Shown here: in pieces, positions 1 to 7,474 of the stretch | How positions within the stretch are numbered: position 1 is the first letter of the stretch | Layout: every line of letters begins with the position of its first letter | Assembly (NCBI GenBank): GCA_007120675.1 | Contig: SKNE01000026.1 | Span: 1-14,051, forward strand | Reading direction: 5' to 3' | Origin: Bacteroidales bacterium | GTDB taxonomy: Bacteria > Bacteroidota > Bacteroidia > Bacteroidales > UBA7960 | DNA: 14,051 bases | Translations under genes and position numbers: made by a program | The notes under the pieces: model-generated | Seen by the model: the letters and a program-made list of their open reading frames with translations, nothing else | Databases searched by the model: none | What the model was told of the DNA's origin: nothing

Positions 1-121
1 GCAGGAAGCCAGGAAAAACAAGGACTGGAGTACCTCAGATAAGGTGCGTGATGCCCTTCATGAACTAAAAATCACTGTCAAAGACGGCAGGGATGGTGTC
101 ACGTGGACGCTGGACTTGTAA
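1..121 (+). CDS. cysS: Cysteinyl-tRNA synthetase, C-terminal end (partial)
   Basis: This is the last 39 codons and the TAA stop of a gene that begins outside the window; the frame starts at base 2. The peptide contains ARKNKDWSTSDKVRDAL, followed by a hydrophobic stretch and a GVTW motif just before the end. This is the usual C-terminal helix and tail of bacterial CysRS, which has the form AR..KDW..SD.IRD.L...GI.V.D...G..W. The enzyme charges tRNA-Cys with cysteine in the cytoplasm. The catalytic HIGH and KMSKS motifs would lie upstream and cannot be seen. It converges with the efflux operon. Identification rests only on the C-terminal signature, which is distinctive. Confidence 0.85.
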   Translation, partial: QEARKNKDWSTSDKVRDALHELKITVKDGRDGVTWTLDL

Positions 122-291
122 ATATCCGCCTCAATGCTTAACTTTATTCAAAAGACTGAAAATGCCGGAACAATGTAGGGATTATGGAGGCCATAAGTGT
201 TCCCGCGAGGCCTTTCTTGCCCAGTTACTGGAGGGTAACCGAAAAGAGGCGTCCCGGGTGGTCAGGCAAGCCGTGGGCTTCACCCGGGCCG
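122..291. other. Convergent intergenic region with three hairpins
   Basis: This is the gap between cysS (+) and the TolC-like gene (-). I see no credible gene. Three short inverted repeats occur: TTATGG/CCATAA at 182-187/191-196 (3-nt loop), GTTAC/GTAAC at 224-228/235-239 (6-nt loop), and CCCGGGTG/CACCCGGG at 253-260/281-288. None has a good U-tract. They may act together as a bidirectional end or RNA-stabilising region. Confidence 0.4.
253..288 (-). terminator. Stem-loop just after the efflux operon, possible terminator
   Basis: A perfect 8-bp inverted repeat (253-260 with 281-288) encloses a second 5-bp stem, AAGCC/GGCTT (268-272 with 276-280, loop GTG). The two stems stack directly on one side and are separated by a 7-nt bulge on the other. 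The structure begins 3 nt after the TAA stop of the TolC-like gene in the minus-strand transcript. The following bases (ACGCCTCTTTTC) hold only a weak, displaced run of T, so this could be a 3' stabilising hairpin and not a classical intrinsic terminator. Confidence 0.4.
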
Positions 292-1611
292 TTACATATA
301 GCTGCTAATCCTGCCGCTGAGGTAGAGCAGGGATATTTCGGCCAGTTTGGCCTGGTATTGTATGGACACAAGGCGCTCTTCCGCTTCCAGCAAGTTCTTT
401 TGCACTTCGCGCAGCTCTATGCCCGAGAGGTCGCCCAGCCGGTAACGCTCCAGGGCAATGTCCAGTGTTTCGTAGGCAACCGACAGGTTCTGGCTTTCCA
501 TCTCCACCAACCGTAAATTATTCAGGTACACATTGTAGGTGGTGATCAGGTCGGCCATCAGGCTGTTCTGTGTATCCTCCAGGCGAAGCCGGCTGTTGTC
601 CAGCGCAATGGTGGCATTGTCCATCCTGCGGCGCTGGTTCAATCCATCGAACAGGTTGATGCCCAGCGTAACCCCATAGTTCATTCCAAAGCTCTGCTGG
701 TCGCTGAAGGCACCCGCCTGGAATGTGCTGTGGGTGGCCGAGTAGGCTGAATTCATCACCAGGTAGGGGTAGGACTGTGAACGAATGATCTGCCGGTCAT
801 ATTCCGATATGTGCTTGTCGCGCCGGGCCAGCTCCAGGGCCGTATTGTTGTGCCGTAAGGACTGCTCCAGGGTCTCGTAAATGAGGATGTCGTTCAGGGG
901 AATGATGGTATCGGTGGTCTGCAGGTTAAAGCGCAAATCGTCCACGGCCATGAGCTCATTGAGCCGCACCCTGGATGCCCGCACCACCTCCTCCTGCCTG
1001 GTCATGCGGGAACTGTCCGCATTGAGGAAGACTTCGGCCTGCAGGAGCTGAAGTTTGGAACCGGATCCCAGCAGGAAACGCTCCTCATCGATACGCATCC
1101 GTTCCCTTGACAGTTCCACTGCGAAGCGCAGGTTGACCAACAGTCGCTGCTGCTGAATGAAGTTGTAATATTCCGCCGTAAGGCTGGCTATCAGATTCTC
1201 TATGGCCAGGCGCGTATTCAGCTCCCCCATTTCCTTCAGGGCAGCAAGCTTATCATAGGTGGTCTGCACCCTGAATCCGTCAAAGAGGGTCCATCCCAGA
1301 CCCAGGTTTACGTTGGCCACCGTGTTGTGGATATTGTTCAAAGAGGACTTGTTCCCGTCAAAGTCGGTCCGGTCAGTATCGGTCAGGCTGCCCGAGAACT
1401 GTGTGCGCAGGTCCAGTGAAGGGAAGAACCCCGCATGGCCGCGGGTGAAGTTGTTGTCGGCCACCTGCTGGTTATTGCGGGCCATCCGGATGGAATAATT
1501 GTTCTCCAGGCCGATGGAAATCACATCCTGCAGGCTGAGCTGCTGGGGCTGGGCGGGCAGGCTGCCAGCCAGGAGAAGCAAAAATAGGCTGTGAAAGAGT
1601 TGTTTTCTCAT
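292..1611 (-). CDS. TolC-family outer membrane efflux protein
   Basis: A 439-residue outer membrane factor that would form the outer membrane barrel and periplasmic alpha-helical tunnel of a tripartite efflux pump. The N-terminus is a clear Sec signal peptide: basic MRKQ, a leucine-rich core, and likely cleavage near SLPA-QPQQ at about residue 20. The mature protein begins with LSLQDVISIGLENNYSI, the typical OEP opening. Two OEP-type repeats fit roughly residues 24-210 and 235-425, each rich in long amphipathic helices. The second repeat includes the GVTLGINLFDG barrel segment, which mirrors GLGWTLFDG in the first. Length is normal for the family. It is the last gene of the operon, 12 nt downstream of the permease stop. 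No Shine-Dalgarno is visible; the start is chosen for its position directly before the signal peptide. The substrate cannot be deduced. Confidence 0.93.
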   Translation of the reverse strand: MRKQLFHSLFLLLLAGSLPAQPQQLSLQDVISIGLENNYSIRMARNNQQVADNNFTRGHAGFFPSLDLRTQFSGSLTDTDRTDFDGNKSSLNNIHNTVANVNLGLGWTLFDGFRVQTTYDKLAALKEMGELNTRLAIENLIASLTAEYYNFIQQQRLLVNLRFAVELSRERMRIDEERFLLGSGSKLQLLQAEVFLNADSSRMTRQEEVVRASRVRLNELMAVDDLRFNLQTTDTIIPLNDILIYETLEQSLRHNNTALELARRDKHISEYDRQIIRSQSYPYLVMNSAYSATHSTFQAGAFSDQQSFGMNYGVTLGINLFDGLNQRRRMDNATIALDNSRLRLEDTQNSLMADLITTYNVYLNNLRLVEMESQNLSVAYETLDIALERYRLGDLSGIELREVQKNLLEAEERLVSIQYQAKLAEISLLYLSGRISSYM

Positions 1612-1623
1612 GAGAAGCTTGAA

Positions 1624-4600
1624 TTATTCCTCTTCGTCCGACAGGTTCTTTTTGTCGGACGAGATATAAGAGTAGATGGCTGGCACGACGAAGAGCGTCA
1701 GGAAGGTGGACAGGATCAGTCCGCCAATGACGGCCACACCCATGGCCATCCGCCCCTGAGCACCCTCTCCGAATCCCAGGGTCAGCGGCATCACACCCAG
1801 GATGGTGGACAAACTGGTCATCAGGATGGGACGAAAACGTGCCGCTGCAGCGTCTTTGATCGCATCCATCTTTTTCAGGCCGGCCTGCTTGCGCTGGTTG
1901 GCGAACTCCACCATCAGGATGCCGTTTTTCGACACCAGTCCGATGAGCATGATGATGCCGATCTGGCTGAAAATATTCATGGTGATGCCAAAGTACCACA
2001 TGAACACCAGGGCTCCCGTGATGGCCAGGGGTACCGTCATCATCACGATCAGGGGGTCCTTGAAGCTCTCGAACTGGGCTGAAAGCACCAGGAATATGAG
2101 GACGATGGCCAGGACAAAAGCGAATACCAGGCTTGATGAGCTCTCCTGGTAATCCTTGGAGTCGCCCGCCAGGGCTGTACGGAATGTGTCGTCCAGCACC
2201 TGGCCGGAGATCCGGTCCATCTCCGCGATGCCTTCGCTGATGGTGCGTCCGGGCGCCAGGTTGGCTGAGACGGTGGCCGCCACGAAGCGGTTGTAGCGAA
2301 ACAGCTGCGGCGGAGCGGTCCGCTCACGGAGGGTGACCAGGTTATCCAGCTGCACCATGTCGCCATGGTTGTTTCTTACGTATAATGACCTGATATCCAA
2401 TGGGGTGTTCCTGTTTTCGCGACTCAGTTCCCCCAGCACCTGGTACTGTTTGCCGTGCATGAAGAAATAGCCAAAGCGCTGGCCGCTGAGGGCCAGCTGC
2501 AGCGTTTGCCCGATGTTCTGGGTGGAGACGCCCATGGCATTGGCCTTGTCCCGGTCGATCTCAATCTGCATCTCGGGCAGGTTGAAACGGAGGTTGACGT
2601 CGGGCTGAACGAGTATCTCGCTATCGCTGGCCATCTCCATGAATGCGGGAAGCACGTCCCGCAACCTGTCGATGCTCTGGGCCTGCAGCACATATTGCAC
2701 CGGCCGGCCCGATCGCCTGCCGCCGAAGGTGGACTGCTGGTTGACAAAAGCCACCGCACGGGTCTGGTCACGAAGGGCCGCCGACAAGCGGTTGGCGATC
2801 TCCTGCTGGCTGGCCTCCCTTTCATTGGGCTTTTTGAGCATGATGCGGATATTGGACCAGCCGGTAAAGATGATGGATGTGATGGACTCCCGTTCGGGGA
2901 TGAGGTCCTCTGCCAGCTCGGCAATATCGCCCATGTAGTCCCTGATGAATTCGTAGGTTGTCCCCTCAGGTGCCCTGGCGCTGACATTCAGCATGGAGCG
3001 GTCTTCCAGCGGCGCCATCTCACCGGGAATATGGCTGTAAAGCAATACCACCAGTCCGGCGGAAGCAACCAGGATCACAAAGGCCAGCCAACGCCTCTGC
3101 ATGAACCGTTCCAGTGAGCGGCTGTACAGTTGATTCAGGCCCTGGTAAAAGCCTTCAGTGCTTCGGTAGAAGCGCCCCTTCACCTTTCGCTGCTTGAGAA
3201 TTTTGGTGGAGATCATGGGAGTAAAGCTCAGTGCCACGAAGGAGGAGATCAGCACAGCTCCTGCGATCACGATGCTGAATTCCCGGAACAGCCTCCCGGT
3301 CATCCCCTCCAGGAAGACGATGGGAAAGAATACGGCCACCAGGGTGATGGTGGTGGCAATGATGGCAAAGAAGATCTCCCTGGCCCCTGCCAGTCCGGCC
3401 TGCACCGGCGTCATCCCCTGCTCTATCTTCACGTAGATGTTCTCCATCATCACGATGGCGTCATCCACCACCAGGCCGATGGCCAGCACCACCGCCAGCA
3501 GGGTGAGTACGTTAATGGAGAAGCCGGCAAGGTACATGATGAAGAAAGACCCGATGAGTGATACCGGGATCACCAGCACGGGAATGATGGTCGTGCGCCA
3601 GTCGCGCAAAAAGAGAAAGATGATGATCACCACCAGGGTGAAGGCAATGAATATGGTGTTCCTCACCTCCCTGATGGATGAGCGGATAAATTCGGTGTTG
3701 TCGAAGCCGATGTTGATGGTGACGTCATCGGGCAGGTCACGCTCGATGAGTGCCAGGCGCCGGTACACCTCATCCACTATCTCTATGTGGTTGGAGCCCG
3801 GCTGGGGGATGATGGCGTTGCCGGTCAGGGGCACGCCGTCCCGTCGCACGATGCCCCGCAGGTCTTCCGGACCCAGTTCTGCCCTGCCGATATCACGGAA
3901 ACGGACCACCCGTCCGTTGTCCTCACTGATGATCATGTTATTGAACTCCTCCGGTGTGGACATCAGTCCCAGGGTGCGGATCGTCAGCTCCACCATGTTT
4001 CCTTCGATCCGCCCGGAGGGAAACTCCACGTTTTCGCGCTGCAGGGCATTGCGCACATCCAGTGGGGTCAGTCCGTAGCCCGCCATCTTGCCAGGATCCA
4101 GCCACAGACGCATGGCGTAACGCTTCTGGCCCCAGATCAAAATACCGCTCACCCCATCGATGGTCTGCAGCTGCTCGCGCAGGGTGAGCTCTGCTATTTC
4201 AGAGAGCTCCATGAGGTTGCGCGTCTCACTTTCCACCGTCACAAACATGATGGGACTGGCATCGGCGTCTGCCTTGGAGACGATGGGGGGATCCACGTCG
4301 CGGGGCAGCATCCGCTGGGCCTGCGCCACTTTGTCGCGCACGTCATTGGCAGCCGTTTCCATGTCCACACTCAGCTCAAACTCCACGGTGATGTTGCTGC
4401 CTCCCTGCCGGCTCACACTGGTGAGCGTCCTGATGCCGGGCACGGCATTGATGGCTTGCTCCAGGGGTTCTGTGATCTGTGTCTCAATCACGTCTGAGTT
4501 GGCACCCGGGTAGGATGTCCGCACAGAGATAACCGGCGGGTCCACACTGGGAAATTCCCGCACACCCAGGTAGGTCATCCCTATCAAGCCGAAAAGCAGG

Positions 4601-4662
4601 ATGACGATGGTGAATACAGAGGCCAGCACCGGCCGTTTTATACTCAAGGATGATAAGCTCAT
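1624..4662 (-). CDS. RND efflux permease, AcrB/MexB-like (HAE1 type)
   Basis: A 1012-residue inner membrane proton-driven transporter, slightly shorter than AcrB. An N-terminal TM1 (about 11-32) is followed by the first periplasmic loop with the conserved YPGANSDVIE and EPLEQAI segments (51-71). TM2-TM6 lie at about 335-490, and the second periplasmic loop at about 545-840. TM8-TM12 end at about 1000. The proton-relay residues of the family are all present: adjacent Asp400-Asp401 in VVDDAIVMMEN (TM4), Lys912 in GLVSKNGILMVEF (TM10), and the RPILMTSL segment with Arg944 and Thr949 (TM11). It should be a functional antiporter exporting hydrophobic or amphiphilic compounds together with the neighbouring adaptor and TolC-like protein. 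The HAE1 assignment over heavy-metal (CusA) types rests on the overall match; the substrate is unknown. The tail SSDKKNLSDEEE is cytoplasmic and acidic. Confidence 0.95.
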   Translation of the reverse strand: MSLSSLSIKRPVLASVFTIVILLFGLIGMTYLGVREFPSVDPPVISVRTSYPGANSDVIETQITEPLEQAINAVPGIRTLTSVSRQGGSNITVEFELSVDMETAANDVRDKVAQAQRMLPRDVDPPIVSKADADASPIMFVTVESETRNLMELSEIAELTLREQLQTIDGVSGILIWGQKRYAMRLWLDPGKMAGYGLTPLDVRNALQRENVEFPSGRIEGNMVELTIRTLGLMSTPEEFNNMIISEDNGRVVRFRDIGRAELGPEDLRGIVRRDGVPLTGNAIIPQPGSNHIEIVDEVYRRLALIERDLPDDVTINIGFDNTEFIRSSIREVRNTIFIAFTLVVIIIFLFLRDWRTTIIPVLVIPVSLIGSFFIMYLAGFSINVLTLLAVVLAIGLVVDDAIVMMENIYVKIEQGMTPVQAGLAGAREIFFAIIATTITLVAVFFPIVFLEGMTGRLFREFSIVIAGAVLISSFVALSFTPMISTKILKQRKVKGRFYRSTEGFYQGLNQLYSRSLERFMQRRWLAFVILVASAGLVVLLYSHIPGEMAPLEDRSMLNVSARAPEGTTYEFIRDYMGDIAELAEDLIPERESITSIIFTGWSNIRIMLKKPNEREASQQEIANRLSAALRDQTRAVAFVNQQSTFGGRRSGRPVQYVLQAQSIDRLRDVLPAFMEMASDSEILVQPDVNLRFNLPEMQIEIDRDKANAMGVSTQNIGQTLQLALSGQRFGYFFMHGKQYQVLGELSRENRNTPLDIRSLYVRNNHGDMVQLDNLVTLRERTAPPQLFRYNRFVAATVSANLAPGRTISEGIAEMDRISGQVLDDTFRTALAGDSKDYQESSSSLVFAFVLAIVLIFLVLSAQFESFKDPLIVMMTVPLAITGALVFMWYFGITMNIFSQIGIIMLIGLVSKNGILMVEFANQRKQAGLKKMDAIKDAAAARFRPILMTSLSTILGVMPLTLGFGEGAQGRMAMGVAVIGGLILSTFLTLFVVPAIYSYISSDKKNLSDEEE

Positions 4663-4797
4663 CGTACGATTGTCTGAATTGTAAAACCCATCATTTGTTC
4701 ATTCTTTGGTGTCTCCCGGTGCGAGCTGAAAATCAGCGGGCATTTTATCCGGACGGCATGGCTTCCGGCACAGACCAGGGGGAGACAGTTTCATGCG
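4663..4797 (-). other. Structured intercistronic RNA region between adaptor and permease
   Basis: This 135-nt gap is unusually long for an operon whose other gap is 12 nt. Reading the minus-strand transcript, TGTCTCCC (4787-4780) can pair perfectly with GGGAGACA (4717-4710). Two smaller hairpins lie inside this 8-bp stem: CCGGA/TCCGG (4768-4764 with 4753-4749, 10-nt loop) and GCTGA/TCAGC (4737-4733 with 4729-4725, loop TTT). Together they would form a three-way junction. No long U-run follows, so it does not look like an intrinsic terminator. Possible roles are mRNA processing or stability, translational control of the permease, or a regulatory RNA. The pairing was found by eye and no energy was calculated. 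Confidence 0.4.
4699..4794 (-). CDS. Possible 31-codon small reading frame between adaptor and permease
   Basis: An ATG lies three bases after the adaptor's TAG stop and opens a 31-codon frame ending in TGA, 36 nt before the permease start. An AGGTGG Shine-Dalgarno-like sequence sits 7 nt upstream of this ATG, better than the start signals of the larger genes in the operon. The peptide begins MKLSPPGLCRKPCRPDK, is rich in Pro, Cys and Lys/Arg, and has no membrane segment or recognisable motif. It spans most of the intercistronic fold, so its translation would disrupt that fold, as in a leader peptide. It may equally be a chance frame. I do not recognise it. Confidence 0.22.
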   Translation of the reverse strand: MKLSPPGLCRKPCRPDKMPADFQLAPGDTKE

Positions 4798-5886
4798 CTA
4801 GCCACCTAATGCTGCCTGGTTATCCAGCACCACGGGCAATCCGTGCCGCAGCTGCAGCACACCCGATACCAGCAGGGTGTCGCCGAAGGAGAGCCCTTCC
4901 ACAATCTGCACCCTGTCGGCCGTTCGGATACCCGTTCTGACGTAGCGCGCTTCTGCCTGTCCGCCGCGATAGACAAACACCCTGTCGCCGTCCATCTCGG
5001 GAATCAGGGCTTCGGAGGGGATGGCGATGGCCTCCAGTGTTTCAGCCAGCTGCATGTTAATGGATGCGAAACGGCCGGGCTTCAACTCTTCATCCGGGTT
5101 ATCGTACAATGCCCGCACCCGGATGGTGCGTGTCCGGTCGTCCACCACCGGGTTCACGGCATACACCTCGGCATGGAATGGATCCAGGAAGCCGTCTACC
5201 CTGAAAGATATGGGAAAGCCGGGCGATATGTCGCCGGCATAACGCTCCGGAACGGTGAACTCCAGCTTCAGGGGACTCACCTTGATCAGGCGGGCAATGC
5301 GGGTACTGGGCGAAGCGAAGCTCCCCTCGCTGATATAGCGAAGTCCCACGATCCCCTCAAAGGGAGCCCGCACTTCCGTTTCGGCAATGCGTGCCCTGAG
5401 CAGTTCAATGTCCGCATCCAGGGTTTCCAGCTCGGTGACAGCCTGGTCGTAGGCTTCCTGGCTGATGGCGTCACGCTCCAGCAAGCTGCGCTGCCTGAAT
5501 TCACGTTCCACCAGGAGCCGGCGCTGGGCCTCCAGCTTCTGGAGCTGCGCCTGCAAATGCCTGTCATTCATTTTGGCCAGCAGGTCGCCCTCCCTCACGT
5601 GGGTGCCTTCCTGGAAGTAGATGCCCACCACCTTGCCGCTGGTCTCAAAGGCCAGGTCCACCTCCTCATCGGGGAGAAGGGTGCCGGTGCTACGCACCTC
5701 GTCACGGACGGGCATTGGCTGTAAAACATAGCCGCTAACACTCAGGGCGGGACGCTGACGCGGTTGAAAGTCGGTCTCACCGCCCGGCCCGCCGCTGAAC
5801 AGGGGCCTTACCTTCGGGTAGGCAATGATGCCCACCAGGAGGGTCAATATGGCCAGGTTAACCAGAAAACGAACGGTCTTGTTCAT
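4798..5886 (-). CDS. Efflux RND periplasmic adaptor (membrane fusion protein, HlyD/AcrA type)
   Basis: A 362-residue adaptor that would bridge the RND permease and the TolC-like channel across the periplasm. Residues 7-23 form an N-terminal hydrophobic anchor with no lipobox cysteine. This is followed by a proline/glycine-rich linker. Two halves of the lipoyl (barrel-sandwich) domain lie at about 78-108 (FETSGKVVGIYFQEGTHVREGDLLA) and about 170-202 (VRAPFEGIVGLRYISEG). Between them is an alpha-helical hairpin or coiled coil (about 108-168) rich in Leu, Gln, Glu and Arg. A beta-barrel domain follows (about 205-282), then a membrane-proximal domain (about 285-355). Length and order are standard. 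It is the first gene of the efflux operon and probably sets its expression from the 5887-6144 intergenic region. No local regulator gene lies beside it. Confidence 0.93.
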   Translation of the reverse strand: MNKTVRFLVNLAILTLLVGIIAYPKVRPLFSGGPGGETDFQPRQRPALSVSGYVLQPMPVRDEVRSTGTLLPDEEVDLAFETSGKVVGIYFQEGTHVREGDLLAKMNDRHLQAQLQKLEAQRRLLVEREFRQRSLLERDAISQEAYDQAVTELETLDADIELLRARIAETEVRAPFEGIVGLRYISEGSFASPSTRIARLIKVSPLKLEFTVPERYAGDISPGFPISFRVDGFLDPFHAEVYAVNPVVDDRTRTIRVRALYDNPDEELKPGRFASINMQLAETLEAIAIPSEALIPEMDGDRVFVYRGGQAEARYVRTGIRTADRVQIVEGLSFGDTLLVSGVLQLRHGLPVVLDNQAALGG

Positions 5887-5930
5887 AAGGTCACGATGTA
5901 TAAAAAGATAAAAAGCAGATTAAATTTGAC

Positions 5931-5944
5931 TGCCCGAACGGGCA
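5931..5944. promoter_or_regulatory. Perfect 14-bp palindrome, possible operator
   Basis: TGCCCGAACGGGCA is a 6+6-bp inverted repeat around a central AA, lying 44 bp upstream of the adaptor start codon and about 200 bp upstream of the CDP-alcohol phosphotransferase start. The symmetry and its place in a divergent promoter region suit a dimeric repressor site, for example a TetR-family regulator of the efflux operon. As RNA it could only form a 5-bp stem with a 4-nt loop and has no U-run, so a terminator is unlikely. The protein that would bind it is not encoded in this window. Confidence 0.35.
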
Positions 5945-6053
5945 ATGGTTTAATCGTCCCCGTAAAAACAGTAGTTACCAAATGAATAAACACCCGCCCC
6001 TCTGTTTTGTTTTAAATGACCGGACCCGCCTCATCCCCTTTTACACAAACACA

Positions 6054-6085
6054 TTTGCATAATTAGACATCATTTCGTTTATTTG
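6054..6085 (+). promoter_or_regulatory. Bacteroidota-type promoter for the lipid operon
   Basis: TTTG at 6054-6057 is followed after 20 nt by TTTATTTG at 6078-6085, which matches the Bacteroidota -7 consensus TAnnTTTG at all defined positions except the A. The spacing is within the expected range for the primary sigma factor of this phylum. Transcription would start near 6092 and leave a leader of about 50 nt before the ATG at 6145. Confidence 0.5.
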
Positions 6086-6144
6086 CAGTCGCCCCCAACA
6101 GTCAGACCGACCGTTTTTCGGCCAAAGAGCCAGAACAATCCAAG

Positions 6145-6717
6145 ATGAAGAAAAAACTTACGCTGCCCAACCTGTTGTCATTTTACCGTCTGCTTAGTTT
6201 TCCGGTGATCCTTTTCCTGGCGCTCACAGGCCGGGAGCAGGCCTTCGCCATACTCATCATCATCAACCTGCTCACCGATGTGCTGGACGGTATGCTGGCC
6301 CGCCTGCTGAACCAGAAGACCGAATTCGGTGCCCGGATCGATTCCATAGCCGACATGGGCACCTATGCCCTGGTATTCCTTGGCATCTGGCTGTTTAAAC
6401 GGGATGACTTCGCACCCCATGTGCTCAGCTTCTCCGTCTTCATCGGCTTGCTGGCTACCGCCTTAATCCTTTCAGCCATCAAATTTGGGCGTTTTCCCAG
6501 CCTGCACCTCTATTCCTGGAAAATCGGCGGCTACATACAGGGCAGCTTTTTCTTCGTGCTCTTTGCCTTTGGTTTTCATACCGCTTTTTATTATTTCATG
6601 GTCGCCTGGGGCATCATGGCCTTCCTGGAACATATTGCCATTCAGCTGATCATCCCGAAGATGCGCTCCAACGCCAAGGGTTTGTACTGGGTGCTGCGAG
6701 AAAAAAACAGGCACTGA
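6145..6717 (+). CDS. CDP-alcohol phosphatidyltransferase family protein
   Basis: A 190-residue integral membrane enzyme that would move a phospho-lipid or phospho-alcohol group from a CDP-linked donor to an acceptor alcohol. The full family signature DxxDGxxARx8GxxxDxxxD is present: Asp45, Asp48-Gly49, Ala52-Arg53, Gly62, Asp66 and Asp70. These Asp residues bind the metal ions and carry out catalysis. The N-terminus LPNLLSFYRLLSFPVI resembles the first helix of PgsA-type enzymes, but I cannot tell phosphatidylglycerophosphate synthase from phosphatidylinositol-phosphate or other head-group synthases by eye. About six TM helices are expected, the usual number for the family. It is the first gene of a four-gene operon and is followed after 28 nt by a CdsA-like gene, which would supply its CDP-lipid donor. 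Confidence 0.9.
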   Translation: MKKKLTLPNLLSFYRLLSFPVILFLALTGREQAFAILIIINLLTDVLDGMLARLLNQKTEFGARIDSIADMGTYALVFLGIWLFKRDDFAPHVLSFSVFIGLLATALILSAIKFGRFPSLHLYSWKIGGYIQGSFFFVLFAFGFHTAFYYFMVAWGIMAFLEHIAIQLIIPKMRSNAKGLYWVLREKNRH

Positions 6718-6745
6718 ACACCACTTAGTCATTAGCCAGCAAACG

Positions 6746-7474
6746 ATGATTACCACGCTCTATTATGTCATACTGGCCTACTTCGTTCTCGGGGCAATCG
6801 CCTTTGGCCTGATTGGAAGAAATAAGGATAAGCAGGTTCAGCGTGAATTGTGGACAAAGTACCTCACCTACCTCCTGCTGATTCACCTGCTTTTTGGGTG
6901 CATGGTCTTTTTCCCGGACTACTTTATCATCCTGGCCTCGCTGATCGGCCTCAGGGGGTTTTACGAGCTGACAAGGTTGCACTGGCGACATGGCCATGGG
7001 GTCAGCCTGGCCGTTTATGTCCGCGCCTCCCTTGTTTACAGCCTCTTGCTGATCCCGTTCCTCTTGTTTTCCGCCATGGAACAGGGGGCATTGCTCTTTG
7101 TTTTCGTGGTGGTGATGGTATTTGATGCCTTCAGCCAGATCAGCGGTCAGCTGATGGGCGGGCGAAAGCTGGTCCCCTCGGTGAGTCCCGGGAAAACCAT
7201 TTCAGGATCTGCGGGCGGCGCCACCCTGGCCATCATAACGGCTGTCATGGTCCGCTCACTCATTGATGCTCCATGGCCGGCGGCCTTGCTTATTAGCGCA
7301 ATTGTCGTTATCTTTGCCTTGTTAGGGGATCTTCTGGCGTCATTTTACAAGAGACAGCACCAGGTGAAAGACTACGGCAACTTGTTGCCAGGGCATGGTG
7401 GCTTCCTTGACCGTTTTGACGCCTTCATCGCTGCGGGTGCTGCTATGTATCTCATTAACAGTTTAATATCATGA
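6746..7474 (+). CDS. CdsA-like phosphatidate cytidylyltransferase (short, divergent)
   Basis: A 242-residue polytopic membrane protein that would use CTP to turn a phospholipid or lipid phosphate into its CDP form. The C-terminal CdsA signature is complete: Ser199, Lys202-Arg203, Lys208-Asp209, PGHGG at 215-219, and DRFD at 222-225. The central motif is present in altered form: Asp127 in FDAFSQ, then SPGKT at 147-151. The canonical form is SPKKTWEG, and the Glu that normally follows is replaced (SPGKTISGS). It is shorter than a typical bacterial CdsA (about 270-285 residues) because the N-terminal membrane region is reduced. It may therefore be a specialised paralogue and not the housekeeping enzyme. 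Its TGA stop overlaps the next ATG (ATGA), indicating translational coupling. Confidence 0.85.
   Translation: MITTLYYVILAYFVLGAIAFGLIGRNKDKQVQRELWTKYLTYLLLIHLLFGCMVFFPDYFIILASLIGLRGFYELTRLHWRHGHGVSLAVYVRASLVYSLLLIPFLLFSAMEQGALLFVFVVVMVFDAFSQISGQLMGGRKLVPSVSPGKTISGSAGGATLAIITAVMVRSLIDAPWPAALLISAIVVIFALLGDLLASFYKRQHQVKDYGNLLPGHGGFLDRFDAFIAAGAAMYLINSLIS

Noticed and set aside
182..239. Hairpins after cysS considered as its intrinsic terminator
   Set aside because: The stems are only 5-6 bp and no run of T follows on the + strand.
2455..3117. Open frame of 220 codons on the + strand inside the RND permease gene
   Set aside because: It lies opposite the permease's second periplasmic loop and has a His/Gly/Asp-rich composition typical of an antisense shadow.
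5903..5910. TATCTTTT on the minus strand as the -7 box of the efflux operon
   Set aside because: No TTTG lies at the proper distance upstream and the leader would be only about 10 nt. TTCATTTG at 5986-5979 is an alternative, but it also lacks a partner box.
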